The translations under genes and the position numbers were made by a program. From NCBI RefSeq assembly GCF_022758235.1, contig NZ_JALEBG010000003.1, forward strand, positions 372,001 through 436,000: a stretch of 64,000 nt of DNA. Reading direction: 5' to 3'. Source of the stretch: Pontibacter liquoris. GTDB taxonomy: Bacteria > Bacteroidota > Bacteroidia > Cytophagales > Hymenobacteraceae. Of the stretch, positions 50,905 to 60,143 are shown piece by piece. The first letter of the stretch is position 1; the number at the start of each line of letters is the position of its first letter. The notes under the pieces are model-generated. The model saw only the letters and a program-made list of their open reading frames with translations, was not told the origin of the DNA and did not search any database.

Positions 50905-52266
50905 ATGAAGAACATATTCACAAACTATAAAACCCTCGCCCTGGCCCTGCTGGTATCGCTCTCAGGCTGCAACAACATTCTGGAGCCAGCACCCCGCCTG
51001 GATATTTCCTCCGAACAGGCCATCACCGATAAGCGGGGCGCTGAGGCGGCTTTGCTGGGGGCCTATAGTGAGTTGCAAAGCAACAGCTACTATGGCTTTG
51101 AGTACCCGGCCCTCGCCTACTTATCTGCTGATGAAGTGGACTGGTCGGGCTCCTACAACTTTTACCAGCAGTTCGACCTGAATGCCATTCCGGCCGAGAA
51201 CAGCTCCATCAAGTCTGTCTGGGCGCAGATCTACCGGGTGATCAATGTCGCCAATACCATCATCGAAAAAGTGCCCGCCATCCAGGACAGAAGCCTGACC
51301 GATGCGCAGCGCCAGACGATCCTGGGAGAAGCTTACTTCCTGCGCGCCTTGTCTTATTTTGACCTGGGCCGGGCCTGGGGCGGCGTGCCGCTGGTGCTCC
51401 AACCTACCACAAACAAAACAAGCGGTAAGGGTATTAAACGATCTACGCTTGAGCAAACCTATGAGCAGGTGCTGGCAGACCTGGAGCAGGCCGAAACGTT
51501 ACTGCCAGCTTTAACGGTTCGCTCCAGGGCCTCGAAAGAAGCAGTGTGGGCGCTGAAAGCCCGGTTATACTTGTACCAGCAGCAATGGGCGAAAGCCGAA
51601 GAGTACGCGACCCTGGTGATCGGGAGCGGGAATGCGAAACTGGTAAAACCCTACAGCGCCATTTACACCGGAAAACTGACGGAGGAAAGTATACTGGAAC
51701 TCGCCTACGACAACGCCGACCGGAACGCCCATGCCAACTACTGGCTGCCCAGCAGCAAAGGCGGCCGCTATGAATGGAAGCCTTCGGCCAGCATTACGGC
51801 GGACCTGCAGAATACGGCTGTGGGAGGCGCCAGAAGCGCTTTGATCGGCTCTCAGGTAAACAACGGGAAAGAAATCGTTTACGGGCAGAAGTATAGCAAG
51901 ATCGGTACGGGCGATGACGGCGCCTTTGTCCTTCGGCTGGCCGAGCAGTATCTCATTCGTGCGGAAGCCCGGCTAAAGCAATCCAACCTGAGCGGCGGCC
52001 TGGCTGACCTGAACACGGTAAGAGAACGCGCGGATTTAGCCCCGCTGGCGGCAACAGACACTGGCGCGGCGCTGCTGGCAGTAGAGCTGGAACGGAAAGT
52101 GGAGCTGGCTTTCGAAGGCCACCGCTGGTTCGACCTGATCCGCACCGGCAGGGCAGCAGCGGTGCTGGGCATTACGGACCCGAACAAATTCCGCTTCCCG
52201 ATCCCCAACAGCGAGATCCTAGCTGATCCGGACCTGGATCCTGCGGATCAGAACCCGGGCTATTGA
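50905..52266 (+). CDS. SusD/RagB-family lipoprotein
   Basis: Start at 50905 (MKNIFTNYKTLALALLVSLSGC), a lipoprotein signal; 453 aa. SusD motifs: ITDKRGAEAALLGAYSELQS, AQIYRVINVANTIIEKV, ILGEAYFLRALSYFDLGRAWGGVPLV, RLAEQYLIRAEARLKQSN, and the C-terminal ELERKVELAFEGHRWFDLIRTGRA and NPGY. It partners the preceding SusC. The 102-bp spacer holds no obvious terminator, so the two are one unit. Ligand unknown. Confidence 0.9.
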   Translation: MKNIFTNYKTLALALLVSLSGCNNILEPAPRLDISSEQAITDKRGAEAALLGAYSELQSNSYYGFEYPALAYLSADEVDWSGSYNFYQQFDLNAIPAENSSIKSVWAQIYRVINVANTIIEKVPAIQDRSLTDAQRQTILGEAYFLRALSYFDLGRAWGGVPLVLQPTTNKTSGKGIKRSTLEQTYEQVLADLEQAETLLPALTVRSRASKEAVWALKARLYLYQQQWAKAEEYATLVIGSGNAKLVKPYSAIYTGKLTEESILELAYDNADRNAHANYWLPSSKGGRYEWKPSASITADLQNTAVGGARSALIGSQVNNGKEIVYGQKYSKIGTGDDGAFVLRLAEQYLIRAEARLKQSNLSGGLADLNTVRERADLAPLAATDTGAALLAVELERKVELAFEGHRWFDLIRTGRAAAVLGITDPNKFRFPIPNSEILADPDLDPADQNPGY

Positions 52267-52285
52267 GTTGATCTTTTAAAGAGAG

Positions 52286-52331
52286 AAGGTGGCTTGCTTG
52301 TAGTTATTTGTACCTAGAGGCAAGCCACCTT
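52286..52331 (+). terminator. Intrinsic terminator after the susCD pair
   Basis: AAGGTGGCTTGC (52286-52297) pairs perfectly with GCAAGCCACCTT (52320-52331), 12 bp with a 22-base loop, followed by TCTGTTTTA. It separates the riboswitch-susCD unit from the following genes. The next 170 bp hold no gene. Confidence 0.75.
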
Positions 52332-52503
52332 TCTGTTTTATACTATAGGAAAATAAGCATGGGGAAGTATGTGCCAATAGCGCCTTACTTGCAAAGCATG
52401 GCTGCTGAAAGTATAGCAGCCGCAAACTTTTGTATCATCAGCCAAAGTTGTATCTTATTCATACTTATTGGAGTATCAGGCATACCCCCTAAACCAAAGC
52501 CAT

Positions 52504-53412
52504 ATGAAAAAGCTATACTTGCTGGTAGCGCTTGCGCTGTTTGTTACCGTTTATACGCCCTTTGCTGCGCACGCGCAAAAAGCAAAGGTGCCCGCGTTGC
52601 TGCTTCGCGCCGACGACATTGGCATGAACCACGCCGTGAACATGGGCGTAAAGCAACTGGCTGAATCGGGCCTGCCTTTCTCTGCTTCTGTTATGTTTGC
52701 CTGCCCCTGGTACCAGGAAGCGGTGGAGATCCTGAAAGCCCACCCCAATGTAGCCGTAGGCGTGCACCTGACGCTTAATGCAGAGTGGAAGAATTACCGC
52801 TGGGGGCCGGTAGCCGGGCGAAATGCCGCACCAAGCCTGGTAGACAGCCTAGGGTACTTCCTGCCTTCAACAGAAGCTTTCTTAAGCAGCAAGTACAAAC
52901 TGGATGAGGTAGAAAAAGAACTGACCGCTCAGATCGAAAGAGCCTTAAACTCCGGCCTGAAAATAAGCTACGTAGATCCGCACATGGGCATGGCCCTGGC
53001 AACTCCGGAGCTGCAGGCAGTGACTGAAAAGCTGGCCCGCAAGTATAAACTGGGCATTTCGACCTACTTTGGCGAGGTGTACAAAACCATGTGGCCGGTG
53101 CCGGTCGAGACCAAAGCCAAAGAGTTTATGGCCTACGTAAACAACTTACAACCCGGCAGCCTGAATGTAGTGGAACTGCATGTGGCCCAGAGCAGCCCTG
53201 AAATGGAAGCATTAGTGGATATGAACAGCGACCTGATGAACACCAGCGACGGGAAACCGAAAGCCAGCCAGCATCGCCAGACCGAACTGAACATGTTGCT
53301 TTCGCCGGCCTTTAAGCCCCTGATCGGTAAAAAGTTTACGCTCCTGACCTATGCCGATCTCATAAAAGCGAATGGGCTTAGCAGCATGAAAGCGCCGCTC
53401 GTTCGCCCTTAA
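52504..53412 (+). CDS. Secreted ChbG/YdjC-like carbohydrate deacetylase
   Basis: Start at 52504 (MKKLYLLVALALFVTVYTPFAAHAQ), signal peptide, 302 aa. YdjC/ChbG motifs: LLLRADDIGMNHAVNMGVKQL (metal-binding DD), VAVGVHLTLNAEW (His) and SYVDPHMGMALATPE (His). These enzymes remove acetyl groups from N-acetylated or related oligosaccharides. This one is exported, so it acts outside the cytoplasm. It is separated from susD by a terminator, and 120 bp lie before the nitrilase gene. Confidence 0.82.
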   Translation: MKKLYLLVALALFVTVYTPFAAHAQKAKVPALLLRADDIGMNHAVNMGVKQLAESGLPFSASVMFACPWYQEAVEILKAHPNVAVGVHLTLNAEWKNYRWGPVAGRNAAPSLVDSLGYFLPSTEAFLSSKYKLDEVEKELTAQIERALNSGLKISYVDPHMGMALATPELQAVTEKLARKYKLGISTYFGEVYKTMWPVPVETKAKEFMAYVNNLQPGSLNVVELHVAQSSPEMEALVDMNSDLMNTSDGKPKASQHRQTELNMLLSPAFKPLIGKKFTLLTYADLIKANGLSSMKAPLVRP

Positions 53413-53531
53413 CGGCAACCAAAACTTACTTCCGACAAAAGCCTATAACCCACATCCACAAGTATAAAAAAGGTGTTACGGCCAAGTTGCGCGTAAAATA
53501 CACCTTTAATCATAGCGCTCTTAAAAACAAA

Positions 53532-54500
53532 ATGAGAACACTTACCATAGCCGCTGCGCAATTCGAGCCCAAAGATGGTGATAAAGCCTACAACCTGGCC
53601 GTAATCGAAGAACTGACGGCGAAAGCAAAAGCCCGTGGCGCCGACGTGGTCAGCTTCCACGAAATGTCCATCACCGCTTATACTTTCCTGAAAGACCTGA
53701 CGCGAGAAGAAGTTGTGGCCCTGGCCGAGCAGGTTCCCGCTGGTGAAAGCACCCAACAGCTTATCGGGCTGGCCCAGAAGTATGACATTGCTATTTTAGC
53801 CGGCTTGGTCGAGATCGAGGATGATGCCCTCTACAACACCTATGTATGCGTAGACCAGAACGGCTTTGTGGCCAGGCACCGCAAGATCCATCCGTTCATT
53901 AGTAAATACCTGTCTGCAGGTTCTGCCTATACTGTGTTTGAGCTGCAGGGCTGGAAATGCGGCATCCTGATCTGCTACGACAATAATGTAGTGGAGAACG
54001 TGCGGGCCACGGCCCTACTGGGAGCAGAGATCATTTTTGCACCCCATGTTACCATGTGCACACCTTCTGCTATGCCCGGCCGCGGTTACGTAGACGACAA
54101 ACTGTGGCAGGCCCGGCACACAGACCCGGTGCCCTTACGGCTGGAGTTCGACGGGCCCAAAGGCAGGCGCTGGCTCATGCGCTGGCTCCCTGCCCGCGCC
54201 TTTGACAATGGCGTATACTACGTCTTCTCTAACCCCATCGGTTATGACGGCGAACATCTCAAGAACGGTAACGCCCTGATCCTGGACCCTTACGGGGAGG
54301 TGCTGACGGAATTAAAGAGCTTTGAGAACGACATTACCGTGGCCACGGTCACCGAAGACAAACTCACACTGGCCGGCGGCTACCGCTACAAAAACGCCAG
54401 AAGGCCGGAGCTCTACAGCGCCATTCTCGGGGCAGACCATACCTCGGAAACCAAGCCCGTCTGGCTCTCGGAGAAGGCACCGGCCCAAGACAAAGTATAA
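53532..54500 (+). CDS. Carbon-nitrogen hydrolase (nitrilase superfamily)
   Basis: Start at 53532 (MRTLTIAAAQFEP), 322 aa. The catalytic triad is visible: Glu in VSFHEMSITAY, Lys in RHRKIHPF and Cys in GILICYDNNVVEN. Members hydrolyse amides or nitriles (N-carbamoyl-amino acids, omega-amides). The substrate is not predictable. No signal peptide, so cytoplasmic. It might process the imported compound; that is speculation. Confidence 0.88.
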   Translation: MRTLTIAAAQFEPKDGDKAYNLAVIEELTAKAKARGADVVSFHEMSITAYTFLKDLTREEVVALAEQVPAGESTQQLIGLAQKYDIAILAGLVEIEDDALYNTYVCVDQNGFVARHRKIHPFISKYLSAGSAYTVFELQGWKCGILICYDNNVVENVRATALLGAEIIFAPHVTMCTPSAMPGRGYVDDKLWQARHTDPVPLRLEFDGPKGRRWLMRWLPARAFDNGVYYVFSNPIGYDGEHLKNGNALILDPYGEVLTELKSFENDITVATVTEDKLTLAGGYRYKNARRPELYSAILGADHTSETKPVWLSEKAPAQDKV

Positions 54501-54551
54501 AGAAGGCTGTGATGTATACGTTGCGCTTTTGCATGTTCAAATTTACCCCCT

Positions 54552-55172
54552 ATGCCCCTCGCCATTGACAAGTATATTGCCGGCTTCTCCGGTATTTTTG
54601 CAACGCAGAAAGATAGGCTGCCTTGGCATGTCACACAGAACCTGGCCGGGTTGCTGCAGGAAATGCTGCCCCACCTTGATGCGGCCTATGTTATCAGGGA
54701 TGGGGTTGCGGTGCATAAAACGGCTATTGTAGAGAGCAACGTGGTTTTGAAAGCACCCGTGATTATTGGGGAAGGCTGCTTTATAGGTGCAAATGCCTAT
54801 CTGCGAGGCGGCGTATACCTGGGCAAAGGCTCAACCATAGGCACAGGCTGCGAAGTAAAAACCAGCATTGTGCTACACCATAGCGCTATAGCACATTTCA
54901 ACTTTATCGGCGACAGCCTTATCGGGAGCAACGTAAATTTTGAGGCGGGTGCCATCATTGCAAATCATTACAACGAAAGAAAAGACAAGCGCATCAGCGT
55001 AGTGGCCGGGGCAGAAATTATTGCCACCCAGGTGGAGAAGTTTGGTGCACTGGTTGGGGATAACTGTAAGATCGGTGCGAACGCTGTGCTCTCGCCGGGT
55101 ACTGTGTTAGAAAAAGGCTCCCTTGTGAAGCGGTTGGCGCTGGTAGAGCAGCTGGCAGCTTCCTCATCCTGA
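54552..55172 (+). CDS. Left-handed beta-helix acyl/nucleotidyl-transferase-like protein
   Basis: A 206-aa protein with hexapeptide repeats forming a left-handed beta-helix (VAVHKTAIVESNVVLKAPVIIGEGCFIGANAYLRGGVYLGKG and ALVGDNCKIGANAVLSPGTVLEKG). It resembles the C-terminal acetyltransferase domain of GlmU-type proteins without the uridylyltransferase domain. Acyl donor and substrate unknown. It lies 51 bp after the nitrilase gene, so probably co-transcribed, and ends at a shared terminator. Confidence 0.8.
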   Translation: MPLAIDKYIAGFSGIFATQKDRLPWHVTQNLAGLLQEMLPHLDAAYVIRDGVAVHKTAIVESNVVLKAPVIIGEGCFIGANAYLRGGVYLGKGSTIGTGCEVKTSIVLHHSAIAHFNFIGDSLIGSNVNFEAGAIIANHYNERKDKRISVVAGAEIIATQVEKFGALVGDNCKIGANAVLSPGTVLEKGSLVKRLALVEQLAASSS

Positions 55173-55187
55173 GCAGGCGACTACTAA

Positions 55188-55234
55188 AAAAGCATCAGGC
55201 CGGCTACATACGTTGCAACCGGCCTGATGCTTTT
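55188..55234. terminator. Shared bidirectional terminator
   Basis: AAAAGCATCAGGCCGG (55188-55203) and CCGGCCTGATGCTTTT (55219-55234) form a perfect 16-bp stem with a 15-base loop, with A and T tracts on the two sides. It serves the acyltransferase gene on the plus strand and can serve the converging gene at 55297. Confidence 0.88.
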
Positions 55235-55296
55235 AATTTATACCTTCAGCAGGATGAGTTTATACTTTAAGCTAACCCCGCCTCGTACATACTTCT

Positions 55297-56478
55297 TTAT
55301 ACTTTGATGTAGACCTTTCGCTTGTCCATTGCATAGCCAATAAGCCACAGCACCAGCATATAGCATACGGCGAACAGCAGCGAGGCATTTTTTGGTGCGA
55401 GCCATGTGGCAAAAGCATGCTGGTAGAGCCAGCCGTTCAGCCCCATGCCATCAATCCGGATCATCCCCATCACATCGACCAGCACGCCCGACATGGCATA
55501 AATGAAGAGCGGGTTTCGGCCAAACACCTCAAAGAAATACGTCCATCCTTTCAGGTTGGCTACTTCTATGACCAGCATCAGCACAGCCAGCACCACCAGG
55601 TCGATGCCCACTGTATAGAGCACATACGAGCTGGTCCAGATAGGCTTATTGATAGGGAAAGACATGTCCCATACGCGCGCCACAATAGTGAGCACAATGC
55701 CCGCCACCAGCAGCTTCAGCACCGTATTGCTGTTATTGCCGTTTTTTTGGATGAAAAGGCCTGCCAGAAATCCACCGATCACGTTTACGACTGCCGGTAG
55801 CGTACTAAGCAATCCCTCCGGATCGAATGGAATGCCGTAGCCATGGTACAGGTTTTTAGGCGCGATAAACAGCAGGTCGAACTTCAGGGCGGCATTGGCT
55901 TCCAGGCTGTAAGGATCAGGCTGGGTGCCAAAGTAATACATAATGGCCCAGTACGCCAACAGCGCGATAACACTGAAGACGATCGCCCCGATCACTTTAA
56001 AATAATGCACCACCAGGGCGGCAATGCCGTAGCACAGAGCAATGCGCTGCAATACGCCCATAATCCGCACGTCGGCAAAATTGATCATCGCCAGCTCGCC
56101 CGAATCAGTATGGGTCACAAACGGAAAGGCATTCAGAAAAAGACCTACCAAAAAGATCAACGCCGTTCTGGTAAACACTTTTTTGAGGAAAGCGCTTTCG
56201 TCCTGCCGTTCAAACCTGCGCATGCTGAAGCTCATGGCATTGCCTACCACAAACAGGAATGTGGGAAAAACCAGGTCCGTGATGGTAAAGCCATGCCAGG
56301 GAGAGTGCTCAAAAGGCGCGTAGATATTTTGCCAGCTGCCGGGCGTGTTCACCACGATCATCAGCGCGATCGTCATGCCCCGCAGCACATCGAGCGAGAG
56401 ATAGCGCTGGCGGGGCGATTCCCGGAGCAGACCGGCATCGGTAACCGGGGCAGTACTTGCTGTAAAAAGCTTATTCAT
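55297..56478 (-). CDS. HGSNAT/NagX-like (DUF5009) membrane acyltransferase
   Basis: A 393-aa integral membrane protein with about ten hydrophobic segments. Family motifs: RYLSLDVLRGMTIALMIVVNTPG, FTITDLVFPTFLFVVGNAMSFS, RIMGVLQRIALCYGIAAL and FEVFGRNPLFIYAMSG. Relatives include heparan-alpha-glucosaminide N-acetyltransferase and bacterial NagX-like proteins that acetylate amino sugars. Next to a ChbG-type deacetylase this hints at amino-sugar metabolism. Oriented convergently to the acyltransferase and ending at the shared hairpin. Confidence 0.82.
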   Translation of the reverse strand: MNKLFTASTAPVTDAGLLRESPRQRYLSLDVLRGMTIALMIVVNTPGSWQNIYAPFEHSPWHGFTITDLVFPTFLFVVGNAMSFSMRRFERQDESAFLKKVFTRTALIFLVGLFLNAFPFVTHTDSGELAMINFADVRIMGVLQRIALCYGIAALVVHYFKVIGAIVFSVIALLAYWAIMYYFGTQPDPYSLEANAALKFDLLFIAPKNLYHGYGIPFDPEGLLSTLPAVVNVIGGFLAGLFIQKNGNNSNTVLKLLVAGIVLTIVARVWDMSFPINKPIWTSSYVLYTVGIDLVVLAVLMLVIEVANLKGWTYFFEVFGRNPLFIYAMSGVLVDVMGMIRIDGMGLNGWLYQHAFATWLAPKNASLLFAVCYMLVLWLIGYAMDKRKVYIKV

Positions 56479-56603
56479 ATGAAATTGGTTAGATGAAAAT
56501 TCCCGTTATCTTCTCATCTCCCCGACAAGAAGTCTGTAAGCTGATGTGCGCTACTTTATACGTATGCATCAGGCGCAAAGGTGTTTAAACAACTGACTAA
56601 CTG

Positions 56604-57479
56604 CTATTTACCTACCTTGTCTACCTTGTCGAAATACTCTTTCTGAAGCTCCAGCGTTTTGGTATCGGCTTTTACCACTTTCAGCGCTTTTACCAGAGCA
56701 TTCACTTTTTCGTCTACCAGCAGCTTGCCCAGTTCCTTGGTTGCCTTTTCGCCCTCCCCGGCATAGTGGTTGGGGTAGCTGGCATACCACCAGATGCCGG
56801 TGTATAAGCCTGGCAACGAGAGCCGCTTCAGGTTCTCACCCGATTCCTGCTTGGCGCGCTCCTGCTTTACCAGGTCCGGACGCAAGTATAACAGGCTGGA
56901 GGTTTCGGTTTCGCCGCCATGCTGGTCGCCGGCCGGGTCCGATTTACGCATCTTCTTTTCTTTTGCCACAAATTCCGGACTTGGCTCCGGGTCGAAGAAA
57001 TACACGGCATAGTTGCGGCGCTTGTCAAGCTGCGATTGCACAAAGTAACGCAGCAGTTCCGGGTTTCCGCCGTGCCCGTTCACGATCACGATCTTATTAA
57101 AGCCGTTGCGGGCAATTTCTTCACAGGTAGCATCCAGTAGGTCCCAGGCCAGGCGGTTGGGCAGCGAGAAGGTACCGGGCTGGTGGCGCGCTTCATTTAT
57201 CTGGCCATAGAAATAGTCAGGGAACACAACGGCATACTCGTTCTTTGTAGCGCGCGCGGCCCACTCCCGTACATGGATCAGATCTGAGCCAATGGGGTCC
57301 TGCATGCCGTGCTTTTCCAGGATACCAATCGGAAGAATACACGTGCGGGAAGATTTCTCCAGTGCAACAGGCCAGTCGCTGGCCGTCAGCTCGTCCCAGC
57401 GGGCCGGAATATTCTGTGCTATGGCACCCGTGGTGAGTACCAGCAGTACTAATAGGAGTCCTGGTAGTTTCATAATCAT
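56604..57479 (-). CDS. Secreted creatininase-family amidohydrolase
   Basis: A 291-aa protein with signal peptide (MKLPGLLLVLLVLTTGAIAQ; Met3 at 57473 is an equal start). Creatininase fold motifs: LPIGILEKHGMQDPIGSD (metal Glu, His, Asp), IVNGHGGNPEL and DQHGGETETSSLLYLRPDLV. These Zn/Mn amidohydrolases act on cyclic amides or amide bonds (creatinine, FAPy intermediates); the substrate of exported forms is unknown. A paralogue lies divergently at 57810. Confidence 0.85.
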   Translation of the reverse strand: MIMKLPGLLLVLLVLTTGAIAQNIPARWDELTASDWPVALEKSSRTCILPIGILEKHGMQDPIGSDLIHVREWAARATKNEYAVVFPDYFYGQINEARHQPGTFSLPNRLAWDLLDATCEEIARNGFNKIVIVNGHGGNPELLRYFVQSQLDKRRNYAVYFFDPEPSPEFVAKEKKMRKSDPAGDQHGGETETSSLLYLRPDLVKQERAKQESGENLKRLSLPGLYTGIWWYASYPNHYAGEGEKATKELGKLLVDEKVNALVKALKVVKADTKTLELQKEYFDKVDKVGK

Positions 57480-57809
57480 AGAAGTAAGTATAAGCCGAAA
57501 AGTATAGAAGTGAGTAATCGCTCTTGTGAATGTATAATTTTCTTATGTTATTCAAAAGTCTTTTTTGATTTTTTTATTTATCTATACGCTGTCAACCTAA
57601 ATAATTACCAATTACCTGTAAAACACTGGTACCCTGATGATCGTGTACCTGGTGTTAGCAGGCACACCCTGCCCTTCTGCTCCTGCAGAAAGTATAAGCG
57701 TGGTAAGTATACCTGCTAAAATTCTTCGGCTGATTAGCGCGTTTATACTACCTTAGCCGGCGCAACTGCTTTGGCAGCCTTCGTTATCTTTTAAACTAAC
57801 TATACTTCT
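57480..57809. other. 330-bp divergent intergenic region
   Basis: Lies between the two divergent creatininase-family genes and should contain both promoters. Several AAGTATA-type words occur (57486-57506 and 57690-57712), but I find no clear TANNTTTG/TTTG pair on either strand. No gene supported. Confidence 0.5.
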
Positions 57810-58571
57810 ATGAGACCCTATATTTTAGCAGAAACAAACTGGAAAGAGATCAAAAAGGAGCCTTTTGAGGTGGCCGTTTTGCCTTGGGGCGCCACCGAAG
57901 CGCACAATTATCACCTGCCCTACGGTACCGACGTGATCGAATCGGATTACATTGCTGCCGAAGCGGCGCGCAAAGCCTGGGAAGCAGGTGCGCGGGTAAT
58001 TGTACTGCCTACCATTCCGTTTGGGGTAAACACCGGCCAAACCGATATTTTGCTGGATATTAACATGAGCCCCAGCACGCAGGCTGCTGTGCTGAACGAT
58101 GTGCTGGAGGTGCTCAACCGCCAGGGCATCCGGAAGCTGCTTATACTCAACAGCCATGGCGGCAACGACTTTAAGAACATCCTGCGGGAGCTTGGCTTAA
58201 AGTACCCGGATATGTTCCTTTCGAGCTGCAACTGGTTTCAATCTATGAACAAGTCAGAGTACTTCGAAAATGCCGGCGACCATGCCGATGAGATGGAAAC
58301 GAGCCTGCTGCTGCACCTGCGACCGGACCTGGTGCTGCCCCTAGAGCAGGCCGGCGAGGGTCGTTCTAAAAAGCCCCGCATTCAGGCCTACCGCGAAGGC
58401 TGGGCATGGGCAGAGCGCAATTGGTCGCAGATATCAGAAGATACCGGCGTAGGTAACCCCAAGAAAGCGACCAAAGAGAAAGGCGAACGCTTTTTTGAGG
58501 ACGTTACAAATAAAATGAGCCGCCTTTTTGTAGACCTGGCCCAGGCCAAGCTCAACGACCTTTATGAATAA
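57810..58571 (+). CDS. Cytoplasmic creatininase-family amidohydrolase
   Basis: A 253-aa enzyme without signal peptide. Metal motifs: LPWGATEAHNYHLPYGTDVIES (Glu, His, Asp), ILNSHGGNDFKNILREL and HADEMETSLLLHLRPDLVLP (Glu). It is the same superfamily as the secreted gene to its left but clearly diverged. The pair may hydrolyse related amides inside and outside the cell. It ends at a perfect terminator shared with the converging thioredoxin-like gene. Confidence 0.88.
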   Translation: MRPYILAETNWKEIKKEPFEVAVLPWGATEAHNYHLPYGTDVIESDYIAAEAARKAWEAGARVIVLPTIPFGVNTGQTDILLDINMSPSTQAAVLNDVLEVLNRQGIRKLLILNSHGGNDFKNILRELGLKYPDMFLSSCNWFQSMNKSEYFENAGDHADEMETSLLLHLRPDLVLPLEQAGEGRSKKPRIQAYREGWAWAERNWSQISEDTGVGNPKKATKEKGERFFEDVTNKMSRLFVDLAQAKLNDLYE

Positions 58572-58619
58572 AAAAGAGCGGGCCGCCAGTCAGAAGATGA
58601 CAGGCGGCCCGCTCTTTTT
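58571..58619. terminator. Shared bidirectional terminator
   Basis: AAAAAGAGCGGGCCGCC (58571-58587) and GGCGGCCCGCTCTTTTT (58603-58619) form a perfect 17-bp stem with a 15-base loop, between converging genes. The A/T flanks make it effective in both directions. Confidence 0.9.
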
Positions 58620-58630
58620 CTTTAGCTGCG

Positions 58631-59152
58631 CTATTTTAGATAATGCAGGATCACTTCGATAGGTGTTTCCCCGATAAAAGACTTTACCAGCTTCCCCTCT
58701 TCTGAGAACACATACATGGCCGGAACAGGCGTAGAACCCATGTTCTCATAAATATCATTGGCCGTGGCAGAGGTAAAATGGATGTTCTGCTGGCCCGCCA
58801 GTTTGTAATCCTGCGCAAATTTAAGGAGCTGCGGGGCACCGGCATCCGATACAAAGTATACATTGTAAGGCGCAAATGCCTCCAGGTGCTCGCTTATCTG
58901 CGTTGCTTCGCGCTGGCAATGGTCACAGTCCGGCTGAAAAAGCACCAGGATCGTTTTGCCTTTCAGGCTGTGGGCCATAAACCGGGTGCCGTCCGCATTC
59001 GTCATCGGCAACCAGGGCAGCTCGTTTGTAGCATTTTTAGCCACTACCGGGGCAGCCTCCTGCTCTTTTGCGGCATTCTTTTTAAGGATCACATAAAATA
59101 TGGCCGTTACCACCACAAGGGCAGCCACCACCGAAATCAGTATCTTTTTCAT
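58631..59152 (-). CDS. Membrane-anchored thioredoxin-fold (TlpA/AhpC-like) protein
   Basis: Start at 59152 (MKKILISVVAALVVVTAIFYVIL), an N-terminal membrane anchor, 173 aa. Thioredoxin-fold features: LKGKTILVLFQPDCDHCQREATQI with the CDHC redox motif, FVSDAGAP, and the cis-Pro segment TPVPAMYVFSEEGKLVKSFIG. It faces the periplasm, presumably a thiol-disulfide reductase or peroxidase-like protein. The longer frame to 59218 lacks a reason to be used. Confidence 0.82.
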   Translation of the reverse strand: MKKILISVVAALVVVTAIFYVILKKNAAKEQEAAPVVAKNATNELPWLPMTNADGTRFMAHSLKGKTILVLFQPDCDHCQREATQISEHLEAFAPYNVYFVSDAGAPQLLKFAQDYKLAGQQNIHFTSATANDIYENMGSTPVPAMYVFSEEGKLVKSFIGETPIEVILHYLK

Positions 59153-59253
59153 TCTCTTTCTTTTCCCTGGATTAAAACAGATCCTAAAGTTAAAATTATA
59201 ATCGTGCAAAGCCAGCAAGGGCGCCTACGTCTTTCGGCCAGTACCAGGCTATG

Positions 59254-60009
59254 TTACCAGCCCTGCTGCAAGCCGTCCTGCAGGGCCAGCTGGTATCTTT
59301 CTTTATCAAACGAATATAAGTAGGGCGCCTTGTGTGCTCCTCCGCTTTTACGTTCCTCCAGCCGCTTCAGAATGCCATAACCCAGCATTTTCCTCTGAAA
59401 GTTCCGGCGGTCCAGCGCTTTGTTTAAAATGGTTTCGTAGAGTTTCTGGAGCTCGGGCATGGTAAATTTCTCAGGCAGCAGGTTGTAGCCGATGGGCTGG
59501 TAGGTCAGTTGGCGGCGAAGTGTCTCCAGGGCTTTGGCCAGTATCTGGCTATGGTCCAGCGCCAGGACAGGCACCTGCTGCAGGTCCCACCAGGCACAGG
59601 CATCGGAAATCGGGTCGGGCCTGGGAACGGCCGTTTGGAAATCGACCAGCGCGTAATAGCCCATCGAAACAAAACGCTGCCGCAGCCAATGGTCCTGATC
59701 CGGTGCTTTCCCCTGCCGGACCATCATCTCTCCGTTTAAATTTGGCTCGCTGCGGGCTACCTCTCCAAACAGGTAAAACTGGCGCAGGAACACGTCTTCC
59801 AGGCCGGTGCGGGATTGCAGTACCCGGACGGCGGCATCGTCTACATCCTCTTCTTTGCGGACAAAGCCGCCCGGTAGCGCCCATTGGGCGGCATGCTTCA
59901 TCCGCAGCAAAAGCACCTTAAGCTGGTTGCCATGGAAGCCAAAGATCACGCAATCCACTGACAAGCCAGGGTGCAACAGTTTATGCCCGTTCTGAAGTAT
60001 ATCGTCCAT
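59254..60009 (-). CDS. NrtR-like transcriptional regulator (degenerate Nudix plus winged helix)
   Basis: A 251-aa protein: N-terminal Nudix-fold domain (LSVDCVIFGFHGNQLKVLLLRM, WALPGGFVRKEED) and C-terminal winged helix (about 160-230: FTMPELQKLYETILNKALDRRNFQRKMLG, KRLEERK). The Nudix box reads VRVLQSRTGLED where catalytic enzymes have REUXEEXG, so hydrolysis is unlikely and it should act as a ligand sensor, as in NrtR-type regulators of NAD or sugar genes. It is divergent from the GH3 glucosidase gene, which it may regulate. Confidence 0.82.
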   Translation of the reverse strand: MDDILQNGHKLLHPGLSVDCVIFGFHGNQLKVLLLRMKHAAQWALPGGFVRKEEDVDDAAVRVLQSRTGLEDVFLRQFYLFGEVARSEPNLNGEMMVRQGKAPDQDHWLRQRFVSMGYYALVDFQTAVPRPDPISDACAWWDLQQVPVLALDHSQILAKALETLRRQLTYQPIGYNLLPEKFTMPELQKLYETILNKALDRRNFQRKMLGYGILKRLEERKSGGAHKAPYLYSFDKERYQLALQDGLQQGW

Positions 60010-60143
60010 CTTTTTACCTGTCGGTGCCTTAGGGCTGCCGGCACGAAATTAAACCATCCGGAAAGTATTCCAAAACCAGAAAATATTTTACATTGCGTCA
60101 GCAAGACACAAAGAAAACAAATATTTCTACAAAACCATTTAAC

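Noticed and set aside
52308..52664. 118-codon plus-strand frame after the susD terminator
   Set aside because: It runs out of frame into the ChbG-like gene, whose signal peptide and catalytic motifs are in another frame.
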